NCBI RefSeq assembly: GCF_019880385.1
Contig: NZ_CP082273.1
Location: 930,001 to 994,000, forward strand
Source: Nocardioides coralli
Lineage (GTDB): Bacteria > Actinomycetota > Actinomycetes > Propionibacteriales > Nocardioidaceae
Direction: 5' to 3'
Length of the DNA stretch: 64,000 bases
Positions 53,102 through 60,991 of this stretch are shown piece after piece (position 1 is the stretch's first letter; every line of letters starts with the position of its first letter). Made by a program: the position numbers and the translations under genes. A model generated the notes under the pieces. It saw nothing but the letters and a program-made list of their open reading frames with translations. It was not told where the DNA came from and made no database searches.

Positions 53102-55828
53102 ATGCGTCGGAGTCAGTCCCAGTTCGTCACCTCCTGCCAGCAGCTGCTGGCCCTGGGAGCGGTGCTCGCCGTGCTCACGCCGGCCGCCTCCGTCGTCAGC
53201 CTCGACGTCGTGCGCCAGGCGCCGCAGCCGGTCCCCGGGGCGGCCGGTGGTGGACGCCCCGCCGAGTTCTCGGCGTACACACGCGCAGCCCAGACGCCCT
53301 CGCGGGTGTCGACGGCACCGGTCGACGCCGAGGTCACCGACCACCAGCTCACCCCCGACCCCGGGGTGCGCGGTCGGGTGACCACGCGGGCGCGCACCAC
53401 CCTGGGCGGCCGGGTGGTGACCAGCGAGGCCGAGCCGGTCGACGGCTTCGGGGGCGTGGGCGTCACGTGGGACCCGACCGCGGAGGTGGACGAGGACCTG
53501 ATCGCGGTCTCCGTGCGAACCCGGACGGGGGACACCTGGTCGGAGTGGACGGGCCTCGAGTACCACGCCGAGCACGGGCCGGACCCCGACAGCCCCGAGG
53601 GGCTCGGCGTCCGCCCGGGGACGGACGTGACCTTCGTCGGCGAGGTGGACGAGGTCCAGGTCCGCGCCACCGCCCCCGAGGGCGCCCCCGCCGGACTGCG
53701 ACTGTCCGTCGTGACGCCCGGCGAGGAGGTGGGCACCGCCCAGGAGCTGCCGGAGCTGGGACCGGGTGCCGACGCCGCTGCGACGACGCAGGCTGAGGGC
53801 ACCGAGGACGGCGAGGTCGCGCTCGAGCTCGCGGCACGGTCCACCAGCGCCCCGCGGCCGACGATCTTCTCCCGCAAGCAGTGGGGCGCCGACGAGCGGC
53901 TCCGGGACGGCCGGCCGAGCTACGGGACCGTCAAGGCCGGCTTCGTCCACCACACGGTCAACGCCAACGACTACAGCCGCTCGGACGTCCCGGGGATGCT
54001 CCGGAGCATCTACGCCTACCACACGCAGTCCCGCGGCTGGAGCGACATCGGCTACAACTTCCTCGTCGACAAGTTCGGCCGGATCTGGGAGGGCCGGGCC
54101 GGTGGCGTCAAGCGCCCCGTCATCGGCGCCCACACCCTCGGCTACAACCACGAGTCCTTCGCCATGTCGGCGATCGGGAACTTCGACACCGCCGAGCCCA
54201 CAGCCGCGATGCTGCAGGCCTACGGCGCCCTCTTCGCCTGGAAGCTCGGCCTGCACGGGGTCGACCCGCGCGACTCGAACCAGGTCGTGGCGGGTGACCG
54301 GTTCCGGGCGATCAATGGGCACCGTGACGCCGGCTCGACGGCGTGCCCCGGGCGCTACCTGTACGCCGAGCTGCCCACGATCCGCCGCCACGCCGCCAAC
54401 GCCGGCGAGGTCCCCACGGAGCCCGAGCCGCCCCAGGAGCCGGAGACGCCGGAGATCCAGCTGGACCAGGTCGACTCCGACCTGGTCGGCACCCGCTACC
54501 CGGACCTGGTCGTGCGCCGGGCGTCCGACGGCCGCGGGTTGATCGTGCCCACCGGCGGCCTCACCTGGTTCACGAAGCCCCGGGTCCTCGCCGAGGGTTG
54601 GGGCACGCGCACCACCCTCGCGGTGCCCGACATGACCGGTGACGGCCGGCCGGACCTGGTCACGCGTGATGCCGCCGGGGCCGTGGAGGTCCGTGCGCTG
54701 AAGCCCTCGGGCCCGGCCGCCGGTGTCCACCGACGGATGCGACGCTTCGAGGGGGCGCAGCTGCTGGCCCTGGCGGGCCGGGTCAACGGGGACCGACGCC
54801 CCGACTTCGTGGCGCGCCACCGGGGGCGACTGGTCTCCTTCCTGAGCAACCGCAAGGGCGGCTACCGCCGCGTGACGACCACGACCGGTCTGCGTGGCGC
54901 CACCCAGGTGGTGGGTGCCGGTGACGTCACCGGCGACGGCCGTCCCGACCTCTGGATGACCGACCGCAAGGGCCGGCTCCACCTCCACCGCAACACCGGC
55001 GACGGCCGCTTCCGCGCCCGCGAGCGGGTGGCCGGCAGCTGGGGTGACTACGACTGGTACGCCGGCGGCGTCGACTACACCGCCGACGGCGTGCCCGACC
55101 TGGTCGCCCGCGGCTCCGACGGCCTGTTCCTGCTGCCGGGGCGGGGTGACGGCACCCTCGGGCGTGCCACCGGCCCGGTCCGCGGCGGTGTGCTCTCGAT
55201 GGTCAGTGGAGCCGGGCAGCTGGTCGGCGACGAGGCCCCGGACCTCGTGGCGGTCACCGGCAACGGCGCGCTCGTCGTCCTGCCCAACCGCGGCACGTTC
55301 GACCTGGGCAAGCCGGTCGACACCGGTCGGTCCTTCTCGCGCGGCGAGCTGCTCCTCAACGCGGGTGACTTCACCGGCGACGGGCACGGTGACGTCATCC
55401 TGCGCCGCGGCAACGGCTCGCTGTGGCTCTACACCGGCAACGGCACCGGTCGGCTCGGGAAGCCGGTCCGGATCGGTGGCAAGTACTTCGGGCGGCTGGT
55501 CGAGCTCCGCGTGACCGCCGACGTCACCGGGGACGGTGAGCACGACCTCGTGGGGCTCGAGCGGGACGGTTCCTGGACCCTGTGGCAGGGCCGGGGCGCC
55601 GAGCTCGTCACCGCCGGCACCACCGTCCGGGCGACCGAGCGGCACCCGCTCGAGAAGAGCGCCACCTACGACTGGATGCTGCCGATCAGCGACCTGGCGG
55701 GTCGCGGTGTCGCCGACGTGGTCGCCCGCGACCGCGACGGCCTGCTCTACCGGCTCGACGGGCGGCGGCGCAGCTTCGGTACGCCGCGCTACCTCGGCGA
55801 GGGAGCGGCCTACGACCTCGGGGGATAG
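53102..55828 (+). CDS. Secreted N-acetylmuramoyl-L-alanine amidase with FG-GAP/VCBS-like repeats
   Basis: 908 residues. Signal peptide (QQLLALGAVLAVLTPAASVVS), a Thr/Pro/Glu-rich beta domain (about 30-255), then a PGRP/amidase_2 domain (about 258-430): FSRKQWGADERLRDG, zinc His pair in GFVHHTVNANDY (283-284), IGYNFLVDKFGRIWEGR, INGHRDAGSTACPGRYLY. The C-terminal half has about seven FG-GAP/VCBS-like units with D-x-D-G-x-x-D motifs (VPDMTGDGRPDLV, GAGDVTGDGRPDLWM, NAGDFTGDGHGDVIL) that should bind calcium. Cleaves the muramoyl-alanine bond in peptidoglycan outside the cell. ATG 53102; GGAG precedes at 10 nt. Confidence 0.92.
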   Translation: MRRSQSQFVTSCQQLLALGAVLAVLTPAASVVSLDVVRQAPQPVPGAAGGGRPAEFSAYTRAAQTPSRVSTAPVDAEVTDHQLTPDPGVRGRVTTRARTTLGGRVVTSEAEPVDGFGGVGVTWDPTAEVDEDLIAVSVRTRTGDTWSEWTGLEYHAEHGPDPDSPEGLGVRPGTDVTFVGEVDEVQVRATAPEGAPAGLRLSVVTPGEEVGTAQELPELGPGADAAATTQAEGTEDGEVALELAARSTSAPRPTIFSRKQWGADERLRDGRPSYGTVKAGFVHHTVNANDYSRSDVPGMLRSIYAYHTQSRGWSDIGYNFLVDKFGRIWEGRAGGVKRPVIGAHTLGYNHESFAMSAIGNFDTAEPTAAMLQAYGALFAWKLGLHGVDPRDSNQVVAGDRFRAINGHRDAGSTACPGRYLYAELPTIRRHAANAGEVPTEPEPPQEPETPEIQLDQVDSDLVGTRYPDLVVRRASDGRGLIVPTGGLTWFTKPRVLAEGWGTRTTLAVPDMTGDGRPDLVTRDAAGAVEVRALKPSGPAAGVHRRMRRFEGAQLLALAGRVNGDRRPDFVARHRGRLVSFLSNRKGGYRRVTTTTGLRGATQVVGAGDVTGDGRPDLWMTDRKGRLHLHRNTGDGRFRARERVAGSWGDYDWYAGGVDYTADGVPDLVARGSDGLFLLPGRGDGTLGRATGPVRGGVLSMVSGAGQLVGDEAPDLVAVTGNGALVVLPNRGTFDLGKPVDTGRSFSRGELLLNAGDFTGDGHGDVILRRGNGSLWLYTGNGTGRLGKPVRIGGKYFGRLVELRVTADVTGDGEHDLVGLERDGSWTLWQGRGAELVTAGTTVRATERHPLEKSATYDWMLPISDLAGRGVADVVARDRDGLLYRLDGRRRSFGTPRYLGEGAAYDLGG

Positions 55829-55833
55829 GAGCG

Positions 55834-56538
55834 TCAGGCCCGGGACGTCGCACGTTCGGACGCGTACGTCGCCCCGACCCGGTCCGGGTCGGGGTGGGCC
55901 ACCAGGACCACCGAGCCGCCGCGGACGAGCGGCTCGGTGAACGAGGAGAGACCGGAAGGGGAAGCCGGGTTCGCCTCACTGTAGAGGCGGCCGCCGTCGG
56001 CGAGGAGACTCCCGGCGGCGGCCGCCTCCCACACCGCGGCGTGGGTCTCGGTGCCCACCGCGGCGTCGTCGGGGCCGGGCGGGTCCAGCGGGGCGAACGC
56101 GTCGGGCTGGCTCCACACGGTCGCACCGACGTCGTGGACCCCCGCCGGGAGCGGCGCGTCGAAGGGCCGGCCGAGCGGGTGCAGCGCGGAGGCGAGGACC
56201 ACGGCGTCGTCGGCGTACGGCGCCCACCGGTCCACACCCCCGGGGCCGCACACGAAGGCGTCCGCCGCCTCGTCCCACACCACCGTCAGCCCCACGGTCC
56301 ACGCCGCGCCGAGGAACACCGGTCCCAGCCAGTGGCACGGGAGGTCGAGGCGCAGCGACTGCCCGCGCTCGAGGTCGTGCTCCTCGGCCAGCAGCGACGC
56401 GGTCTTGGCGACCCAGTTGGCGTAGGTGGTCACCGACAGCTCGGTGCGCTCCCCGGAGGCATGGTCGTAGAAGGTCACGAGCGGGCGGCCGGGGTCGGCG
56501 CGCTGCAGCCCCGCCAGGATCGTCGCGAAGGTCGTCAT
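55834..56538 (-). CDS. TIGR03089 family protein
   Basis: 234 residues. Resembles the N-terminal half of AMP-dependent ligases (TYANWVAKTASLLAEEHDLERGQ, LRLDLPCHWLGPVFLGAAWTVG) but lacks the adenylation P-loop and C-terminal domain; TIGR03089 proteins are an actinobacterial family of unknown function, usually near mannose/LPS-type genes. ATG at 56538 directly faces manC. Stop lies 5 bp after the amidase stop on the other strand. Confidence 0.85.
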   Translation of the reverse strand: MTTFATILAGLQRADPGRPLVTFYDHASGERTELSVTTYANWVAKTASLLAEEHDLERGQSLRLDLPCHWLGPVFLGAAWTVGLTVVWDEAADAFVCGPGGVDRWAPYADDAVVLASALHPLGRPFDAPLPAGVHDVGATVWSQPDAFAPLDPPGPDDAAVGTETHAAVWEAAAAGSLLADGGRLYSEANPASPSGLSSFTEPLVRGGSVVLVAHPDPDRVGATYASERATSRA

Positions 56539-56543
56539 CCCCC

Positions 56544-56556
56544 TAGGGTTCCACCC
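56544..56556 (+). promoter_or_regulatory. Leaderless -10 promoter of mannose-1-phosphate guanylyltransferase
   Basis: TAGGGT (56544-56549), 7 nt (TCCACCC), then ATG at 56557. Confidence 0.55.
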
Positions 56557-57636
56557 ATGTCGGACCTCCAGCACTTCTGGGCCGTGGTGCCCGCCGGCGG
56601 TGCCGGCACCCGGCTCTGGCCGCTGTCCCGGGCCGCGTCGCCCAAGTTCCTGCACGACCTGACCGGCGTGGGGCGGTCCTTGTTGCAACAGACGGTCGAC
56701 CGGCTGCGGCCGCTGGCCGCGGACCGGGTCGTGGTGGTCACGGGGGCCGCCCACCGCGACGCGGTGGTCGCCCAGCTCCCGGAGCTCGACCCCTCCTCGG
56801 TGGTCGCCGAGCCGTCGCCCCGCGACTCGATGGCAGCCGTGGGGCTGGCTGCCGCCCTGCTGGAGCGTCGCGACCCCGACGCCGTCATGGGGTCCTTCGC
56901 CGCCGACCACGTCATCGCCGACCCGCTGGCCTTCGAGGACGCCGTCCGCCGGGCCGTCGCGGCCGCCGAGGACGACTGGCTCGTCACGCTCGGCATCGCG
57001 CCGACGTACGCCGCGACGGGCTTCGGCTACATCCGGCTGGGCGAGGGCCTGCCGGGTCACGAGGGCGTGCACGTCGTCGGGGAGTTCGTCGAGAAGCCGT
57101 CGGCGGACGTGGCGACCGGCTACGTCGCCTCCGGCGACTTCCGCTGGAACGCCGGCATGTTCGTGTGTCGCCCCCGGGTGCTGCTGGACCTGCTCGCGGG
57201 TGAGGACCCGGGGTTCGCCGCAGAGCTCCGCGAGATCGCCGGCGATCCCGAGAGCCTGGCGGAGCGGTGGCCGCGGCTCCCGCGGATCGCGCTCGACCAC
57301 GCCGTCGCCGAGCCCGCCGCGGCGGCCGGGCGGGTCGCCGTCGTCCCGGCCGACCTCGGGTGGGACGACATCGGTGACTTCGACTCCCTCGCGGGTCTGC
57401 TCGGCGGCGGGGCCGGGAGCCCGACCGTGCTCGGTGACCCCGGGCTGGTGCGGGCACTGGACGCCTCCGGCCTGGTGGTGCCGGGGTCGGGGCGCCTGGT
57501 GTCGGTGGTCGGGCTCGAGGACGTGGTGGTGGTCGACACCCCGGACGCGCTGCTGGTCACCACGCGCGAGCGGGCGCAGCACGTCAAGGACGTCGTCGTG
57601 GGACTGCGGGACGGGGGACGGGGCGACCTGGTGTAG
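56557..57636 (+). CDS. manC: Mannose-1-phosphate guanylyltransferase
   Basis: 359 residues. Makes GDP-mannose from mannose-1-phosphate and GTP. PAGGAGTRLWPLSRAASPKFL is the nucleotidyltransferase signature; AAVGLAAALLERRDPDAVMGSFAADHVI, FVEKPSADVATGYVASG, NAGMFV and DLGWDDIGDFDSLAGLL complete it. GDP-mannose feeds mannosylated lipids and glycoproteins. Monofunctional: no phosphomannose isomerase domain. Confidence 0.92.
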   Translation: MSDLQHFWAVVPAGGAGTRLWPLSRAASPKFLHDLTGVGRSLLQQTVDRLRPLAADRVVVVTGAAHRDAVVAQLPELDPSSVVAEPSPRDSMAAVGLAAALLERRDPDAVMGSFAADHVIADPLAFEDAVRRAVAAAEDDWLVTLGIAPTYAATGFGYIRLGEGLPGHEGVHVVGEFVEKPSADVATGYVASGDFRWNAGMFVCRPRVLLDLLAGEDPGFAAELREIAGDPESLAERWPRLPRIALDHAVAEPAAAAGRVAVVPADLGWDDIGDFDSLAGLLGGGAGSPTVLGDPGLVRALDASGLVVPGSGRLVSVVGLEDVVVVDTPDALLVTTRERAQHVKDVVVGLRDGGRGDLV

Positions 57637-57646
57637 CCCGCCCTGC

Positions 57647-57675
57647 GGTGGTCCGGCCGTGCCGGCCGGACCACC
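57647..57675. terminator. Bidirectional hairpin terminator
   Basis: GGTGGTCCGGCC (57647-57658), loop GTGCC, GGCCGGACCACC (57664-57675): perfect 12 bp stem between convergent manC and the DUF3105 gene, whose stop codon begins at 57676. Confidence 0.75.
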
Positions 57676-58422
57676 TCACATGGCGTTCGGCTCGGGGGAG
57701 TCGGTGTAGGGGTACTCCTCCATGAAGGCCTCGAGGGCCTCACCGCTGGGGTCGGAGCAGTACTGCCAGACACCCTGCTGCCCACTGTTGGGGTCACCGT
57801 CACCGCCGACCGACCAGTGGCTGAACGCCACGTGCTGGCCGTCCGGGAAGGAGTCGCCGTCCTCGGCGGTCCAGGGCACGGCGATGAACTTGCTGCGCAG
57901 GTTGTCGGTGCCCTCGAACTTGTCGGCGATCCCCCGGATCGCGTCCATGGCCTCGCCGTCCTCGGCGATGGTCTCGTCGTACCAGAGGACCGTGTAGCCG
58001 TGCTCGAGGTTGTGGACCAGCGACTCGAGCTCCGGGCGGTCGCCGGTCGTGTAGAACTTCTTGGAGAACGGCGCGGGGGCCACCCCGAACTCGTTCCAGT
58101 GGGGGCCGAAGGCCGGGGGCGCCTCGTCGTACTCGACCTGCTGGCTGGTGTCGACGTGCTCGGCGTTGCCGGTGGCCTCCTTGGTCTCCGTCTCCTGGCA
58201 CGAGGACGCGGGGGCACCGATCTCGGAGAGCTCGAGGGCGCGGAACTGCCGTGTGTCCCACCAGTTCTTGATCGGCTGGAAGGCGGCGGCCCCGACGATG
58301 AGCAGGGCGACGACGGCGCAGACGCCGACGATCATCAGGCCGCGCCGACGCTCGGCGTTCTGCTGCTTGCTCCGGATCGCGTCGATCTTCGCCTGGCGTT
58401 CGGACTTGGCGGGCTTGGCCAC
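57676..58422 (-). CDS. DUF3105 membrane-anchored protein
   Basis: 248 residues. Basic/charged N-terminus, one helix near residues 30-52 (MIVGVCAVVALLIVGAAAF), then the DUF3105 domain: PPAFGPHWNEFGVAPAPFSKKFY, LVHNLEHGYTVLWYDE, and FSHWSVGG, YCSDPSGEALEAFMEEYPY. The HNLEHG block suggests a metal site. Function unknown. GTG start; AGGAAG about 12 nt upstream. Confidence 0.87.
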   Translation of the reverse strand: MAKPAKSERQAKIDAIRSKQQNAERRRGLMIVGVCAVVALLIVGAAAFQPIKNWWDTRQFRALELSEIGAPASSCQETETKEATGNAEHVDTSQQVEYDEAPPAFGPHWNEFGVAPAPFSKKFYTTGDRPELESLVHNLEHGYTVLWYDETIAEDGEAMDAIRGIADKFEGTDNLRSKFIAVPWTAEDGDSFPDGQHVAFSHWSVGGDGDPNSGQQGVWQYCSDPSGEALEAFMEEYPYTDSPEPNAM

Positions 58423-58467
58423 GGTCGGGGACTTCCTCGTCTCGTCTGGGTGGTCGTCGGGCGCAGT

Positions 58468-59412
58468 CTACGGAGTGCCCGGCAGCAACCGTGCCGTGGC
58501 GGGCGGGTCGGCGCGCACGGCGTGCCAGCCGTGGGCGAAGGCGAGCACGCACAGCGCCTCCCACGCCCCCTCGGCGAGGAGCCCGGAGCCTGCCGCCTGC
58601 GGGGGTACGCCGGTGACGGCCACGACCGCCTCCGCCACCTCGTCGCTGGCGGCGACGGCACCGAAACCCACCCGGGTCGAGGGGTCACCGGCCAGGGCAC
58701 GGACGACCGCCTCCCGGCTGCCGAGGCCGAACATGTCGGCGTCCTCCGGGCGGATGAGTGCCGCGGCGCCGGGTCCGTGGTCGCCGGGAGGGAGCACCAG
58801 GTCGGGCCGCCCCCGCACCACGGCGAACGGCCGGCGGCCGAGCTTCCCCTGGACCAGCTCCGCGGCCGCCGCCAGCTCGTCGGCGACGGCGGGGGCCGTC
58901 ACCGCCAGGTCGTTGCCGTAGCCGTCGCGACGGCCCGCGTGGTCGTCGAGAACGTGGACGCCGGCGGCACCGACGGCCAGGTCGGTCTGTCCCGTGCGCC
59001 AGGCGCGGCCGGCGGTGTCCGTGACGACCACACCCACGTTGCGGCCGGTGAGCTGGGCGAGCCGGTCACGGAGGCGGCGGGCGGAGGCGTCGGGGTCGAC
59101 GGGGAGCAGCACGACCCGACCCGGCTCGACGTTGGACGCGTCGATCCCGGCTGCCGCGAGGGTGAGGCCGTGGTGGGTCCGCACGATGCGCGTCGCGCCG
59201 CGGCGGGCGACGACCCGCGCCGTCTCGCCCGCGAGCGCGTCGTCGCGGGTGCCCGGCACGACGCGTCCCTCCGCCTTGCTCACGACCTTGCTGGTCACGA
59301 GCACGACGTCGCCGTCGTGGAGCTCCACGAGGGCGGTGAGCGCCTCGGCGAGGTCGTCCCCGGGGCCGACCTCGCCCACGCCCTCGGGGGCCACGAGGTG
59401 CAGCTCCGTCAC
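58468..59412 (-). CDS. cofE: Coenzyme F420-0:L-glutamate ligase, without FMN reductase domain
   Basis: 314 residues. Adds glutamate residues to F420-0. VGPGDDLAEAL, DVVLVTSKVVSKAEGRVV, RIVRTHHGLTLAAAGIDASNVEPG, VVVTDTAGRAWRTGQTDLAVGAAG and RDGYGNDLAVTAPAVADELAAAAELVQGK are CofE/FbiB family motifs. Mycobacterial FbiB (about 450 residues) carries a C-terminal FMN-dependent nitroreductase-like domain; here only about 70 residues remain after the ligase (MFGLGSREAVVRALA...). GTG overlaps the cofD stop (GTGA). Confidence 0.88.
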   Translation of the reverse strand: MTELHLVAPEGVGEVGPGDDLAEALTALVELHDGDVVLVTSKVVSKAEGRVVPGTRDDALAGETARVVARRGATRIVRTHHGLTLAAAGIDASNVEPGRVVLLPVDPDASARRLRDRLAQLTGRNVGVVVTDTAGRAWRTGQTDLAVGAAGVHVLDDHAGRRDGYGNDLAVTAPAVADELAAAAELVQGKLGRRPFAVVRGRPDLVLPPGDHGPGAAALIRPEDADMFGLGSREAVVRALAGDPSTRVGFGAVAASDEVAEAVVAVTGVPPQAAGSGLLAEGAWEALCVLAFAHGWHAVRADPPATARLLPGTP

Positions 59413-60419
59413 GGCGACACCAGCTCGAGGGCGGCGGCGGCCATCGAGGCGGTCGCGTCGTCGTCGGTCATCAGCAGCGGCACGGCCGCGGCAGCCAGGC
59501 CGTGCCGTCGCAGGGCGTCGACGTCGCCCGCGTCGGCGTCGTCGACCAGCCAGCCGTCGAGGACCCCGTCGCCGGCCCGCGCGCCGTAGTGCTGTCCCAC
59601 GCCGAGCGCGCTGACCTCCACGCCGATCACCGGCAGCAGCTGCTGCGCCATGCCGTGGACGTGTCGCCCGCCGATGATGGGGGAGAGGCCGACGACACGG
59701 GCGTCGGTGGCGGCCAGGGCGTCGCGCACCCGCGGCACACCGAGGATGGTGCCCACCGAGACGACGGGGTTGGACGGCGGCAGCACCACCAGGTCGGCGT
59801 CGGTGATCGCATCCACGACCCCCGGTGCCGGCGAGCAGTCGTCGAGGCCGATCACGAGCACGGCTTCGGCTGGCACCTCGGCCCGCAGCCTCACCCAGTA
59901 CTCCTGGAAGTGGACCACCCGCCGTCCGCTGGGAGCCTCGGGATCCGTGATCGCGATGTGGGTCTCCACGCGGTCGTCGGTCATGGGGAGCAGGCGGACG
60001 CCGGGCTGCCAGCGACGGCAGAGCGCCTCGGTGACCTGCGACAGGGGGTAGCCGGCGTCGATCATCTGGGTCCGGACCAGGTGGGTCGCGAGGTCGCGGT
60101 CGCCCAGCCCGAACCAGCTCCGGTCCACGCCGTAGGCCTCCAGCTCCTCCCGGGCGTGCCACGTCTCGTCGCGACGCCCCCAGCCGCGGTCGAGGTCGAT
60201 GCCGTCGCCGAGCGTGTACATGAGGGTGTCGAGGTCGGGGCACACCTTCAGGCCGTGCAGCCACCAGTCGTCGGCGGTGTTGGCGACGACGGTGACCTCG
60301 GCGTCGCGGGCGACCCCGGGTAGGGTGCCCGCCGCGACGCCGTGGCGCAGTCCGCGCACGAAGCGGGCGCCGCCGACGCCGCCGGACAGGACGGTGATCC
60401 GCCGGATGGACCTGGGCAT
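59409..60419 (-). CDS. cofD: Phospho-lactate transferase for coenzyme F420
   Basis: 336 residues. Joins a phospho-lactyl (or phosphoenolpyruvyl) unit to Fo in F420 synthesis. ITVLSGGVGGARFVRGLRHG, VVANTADDWWLHGLKVCPDLDTLMYTLG, MTDDRVETHI, VLPPSNPVVSVGTILGVP and VGLSPIIGGRHVHG are diagnostic. The start is ATG 60419; ATG 60452 would add 11 residues. Divergent from whiB across about 230 bp, the same arrangement as fbiA and whiB2 in M. tuberculosis. Confidence 0.92.
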   Translation of the reverse strand: MPRSIRRITVLSGGVGGARFVRGLRHGVAAGTLPGVARDAEVTVVANTADDWWLHGLKVCPDLDTLMYTLGDGIDLDRGWGRRDETWHAREELEAYGVDRSWFGLGDRDLATHLVRTQMIDAGYPLSQVTEALCRRWQPGVRLLPMTDDRVETHIAITDPEAPSGRRVVHFQEYWVRLRAEVPAEAVLVIGLDDCSPAPGVVDAITDADLVVLPPSNPVVSVGTILGVPRVRDALAATDARVVGLSPIIGGRHVHGMAQQLLPVIGVEVSALGVGQHYGARAGDGVLDGWLVDDADAGDVDALRRHGLAAAAVPLLMTDDDATASMAAAALELVSP

Positions 60420-60454
60420 GGGATCAGCCTGCCGTACATCAGAAATAGTCATTC

Positions 60455-60471
60455 TGGGTGGTTGTCACCCA
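60455..60471. promoter_or_regulatory. Inverted repeat between cofD and whiB
   Basis: TGGGTG (60455-60460), loop GTTGT, CACCCA (60466-60471), flanked by CTGG/CCAG. It is in the divergent region and may be a regulatory site, possibly for WhiB or cofD control; not assigned. Confidence 0.4.
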
Positions 60472-60485
60472 TACCAGAACCACGC

Positions 60486-60515
60486 TTGACTTTGCTTGTA
60501 CGACAGGCGTGTAAT
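60486..60515 (+). promoter_or_regulatory. whiB promoter with -35 and -10
   Basis: TTGACT (60486-60491), 18 bp, TGTAAT (60510-60515): a good match to a housekeeping sigma promoter. A 5' leader of about 125 nt separates it from the GTG at 60650, in contrast to the many leaderless genes here. Confidence 0.6.
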
Positions 60516-60649
60516 TCCCACAGTGTTCTTCCAGGTCGCACGAGGCCAGTCCCGCTAGGGGCCGGGGGCACGGGGGATGCACACGCTGGACACATTGGGG
60601 GGCTCCGGGGCGGCGACGTCCCGGCGTCCGGGTCGAAAGGGCGAGAGCC

Positions 60650-60904
60650 GTGAGAGAACTTCTTCTCCTCGACGGAGACGCCGACGAAGCCGGGTGGCAG
60701 GAGCGCGCGCTGTGCGCGCAGACCGACCCGGAGGCGTTCTTCCCCGAGAAGGGCGGATCGACCAGGGAGGCCAAGAAGGTCTGCCTGACCTGCGAGGTAC
60801 GCAACGAGTGCCTCGAGTACGCCTTGATGAACGACGAGCGCTTCGGCATCTGGGGAGGGTTGTCCGAGCGCGAGCGCCGCAAGCTCAAGAAGCGCGCGGT
60901 CTGA
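60650..60904 (+). CDS. whiB2: WhiB2-type iron-sulfur transcription regulator
   Basis: 84 residues. WhiB protein with a redox-sensitive [4Fe-4S] cluster held by Cys22, Cys45, Cys48 and Cys54 (CAQ, CLTCEVRNEC), then ERFGIWGGLSERERRKL containing the G[VI]WGG turn and a basic DNA-binding tail. WhiB2/WhmD-type controls septation and cell division. GTG start matches the family N-terminus. Divergent from cofD as in mycobacteria. Confidence 0.92.
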   Translation: MRELLLLDGDADEAGWQERALCAQTDPEAFFPEKGGSTREAKKVCLTCEVRNECLEYALMNDERFGIWGGLSERERRKLKKRAV

Positions 60905-60922
60905 TCCGAGCGCAGCCGACGC

Positions 60923-60941
60923 CCGGGGCGAGGTGCCCCGG
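60923..60941 (+). terminator. Hairpin downstream of whiB
   Basis: CCGGGGC (60923-60929), loop GAGGT, GCCCCGG (60935-60941): perfect 7 bp stem about 20 bp after the whiB stop. Confidence 0.55.
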
Positions 60942-60977
60942 CCGCGGCTGAGTTCGGCCGACGCGTCCGGGCCCGGT

Positions 60978-60991
60978 TAGGGTTCTCGGTC
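60978..60991 (+). promoter_or_regulatory. Leaderless -10 promoter of the large glycosyltransferase
   Basis: TAGGGT (60978-60983), 8 nt, then GTG at 60992. Confidence 0.5.

Noticed and set aside
60420..60649. Riboswitch in the long whiB leader
   Set aside because: A leader of about 125 nt exists, but I could not match it to any known riboswitch fold; only a short inverted repeat outside it was seen.
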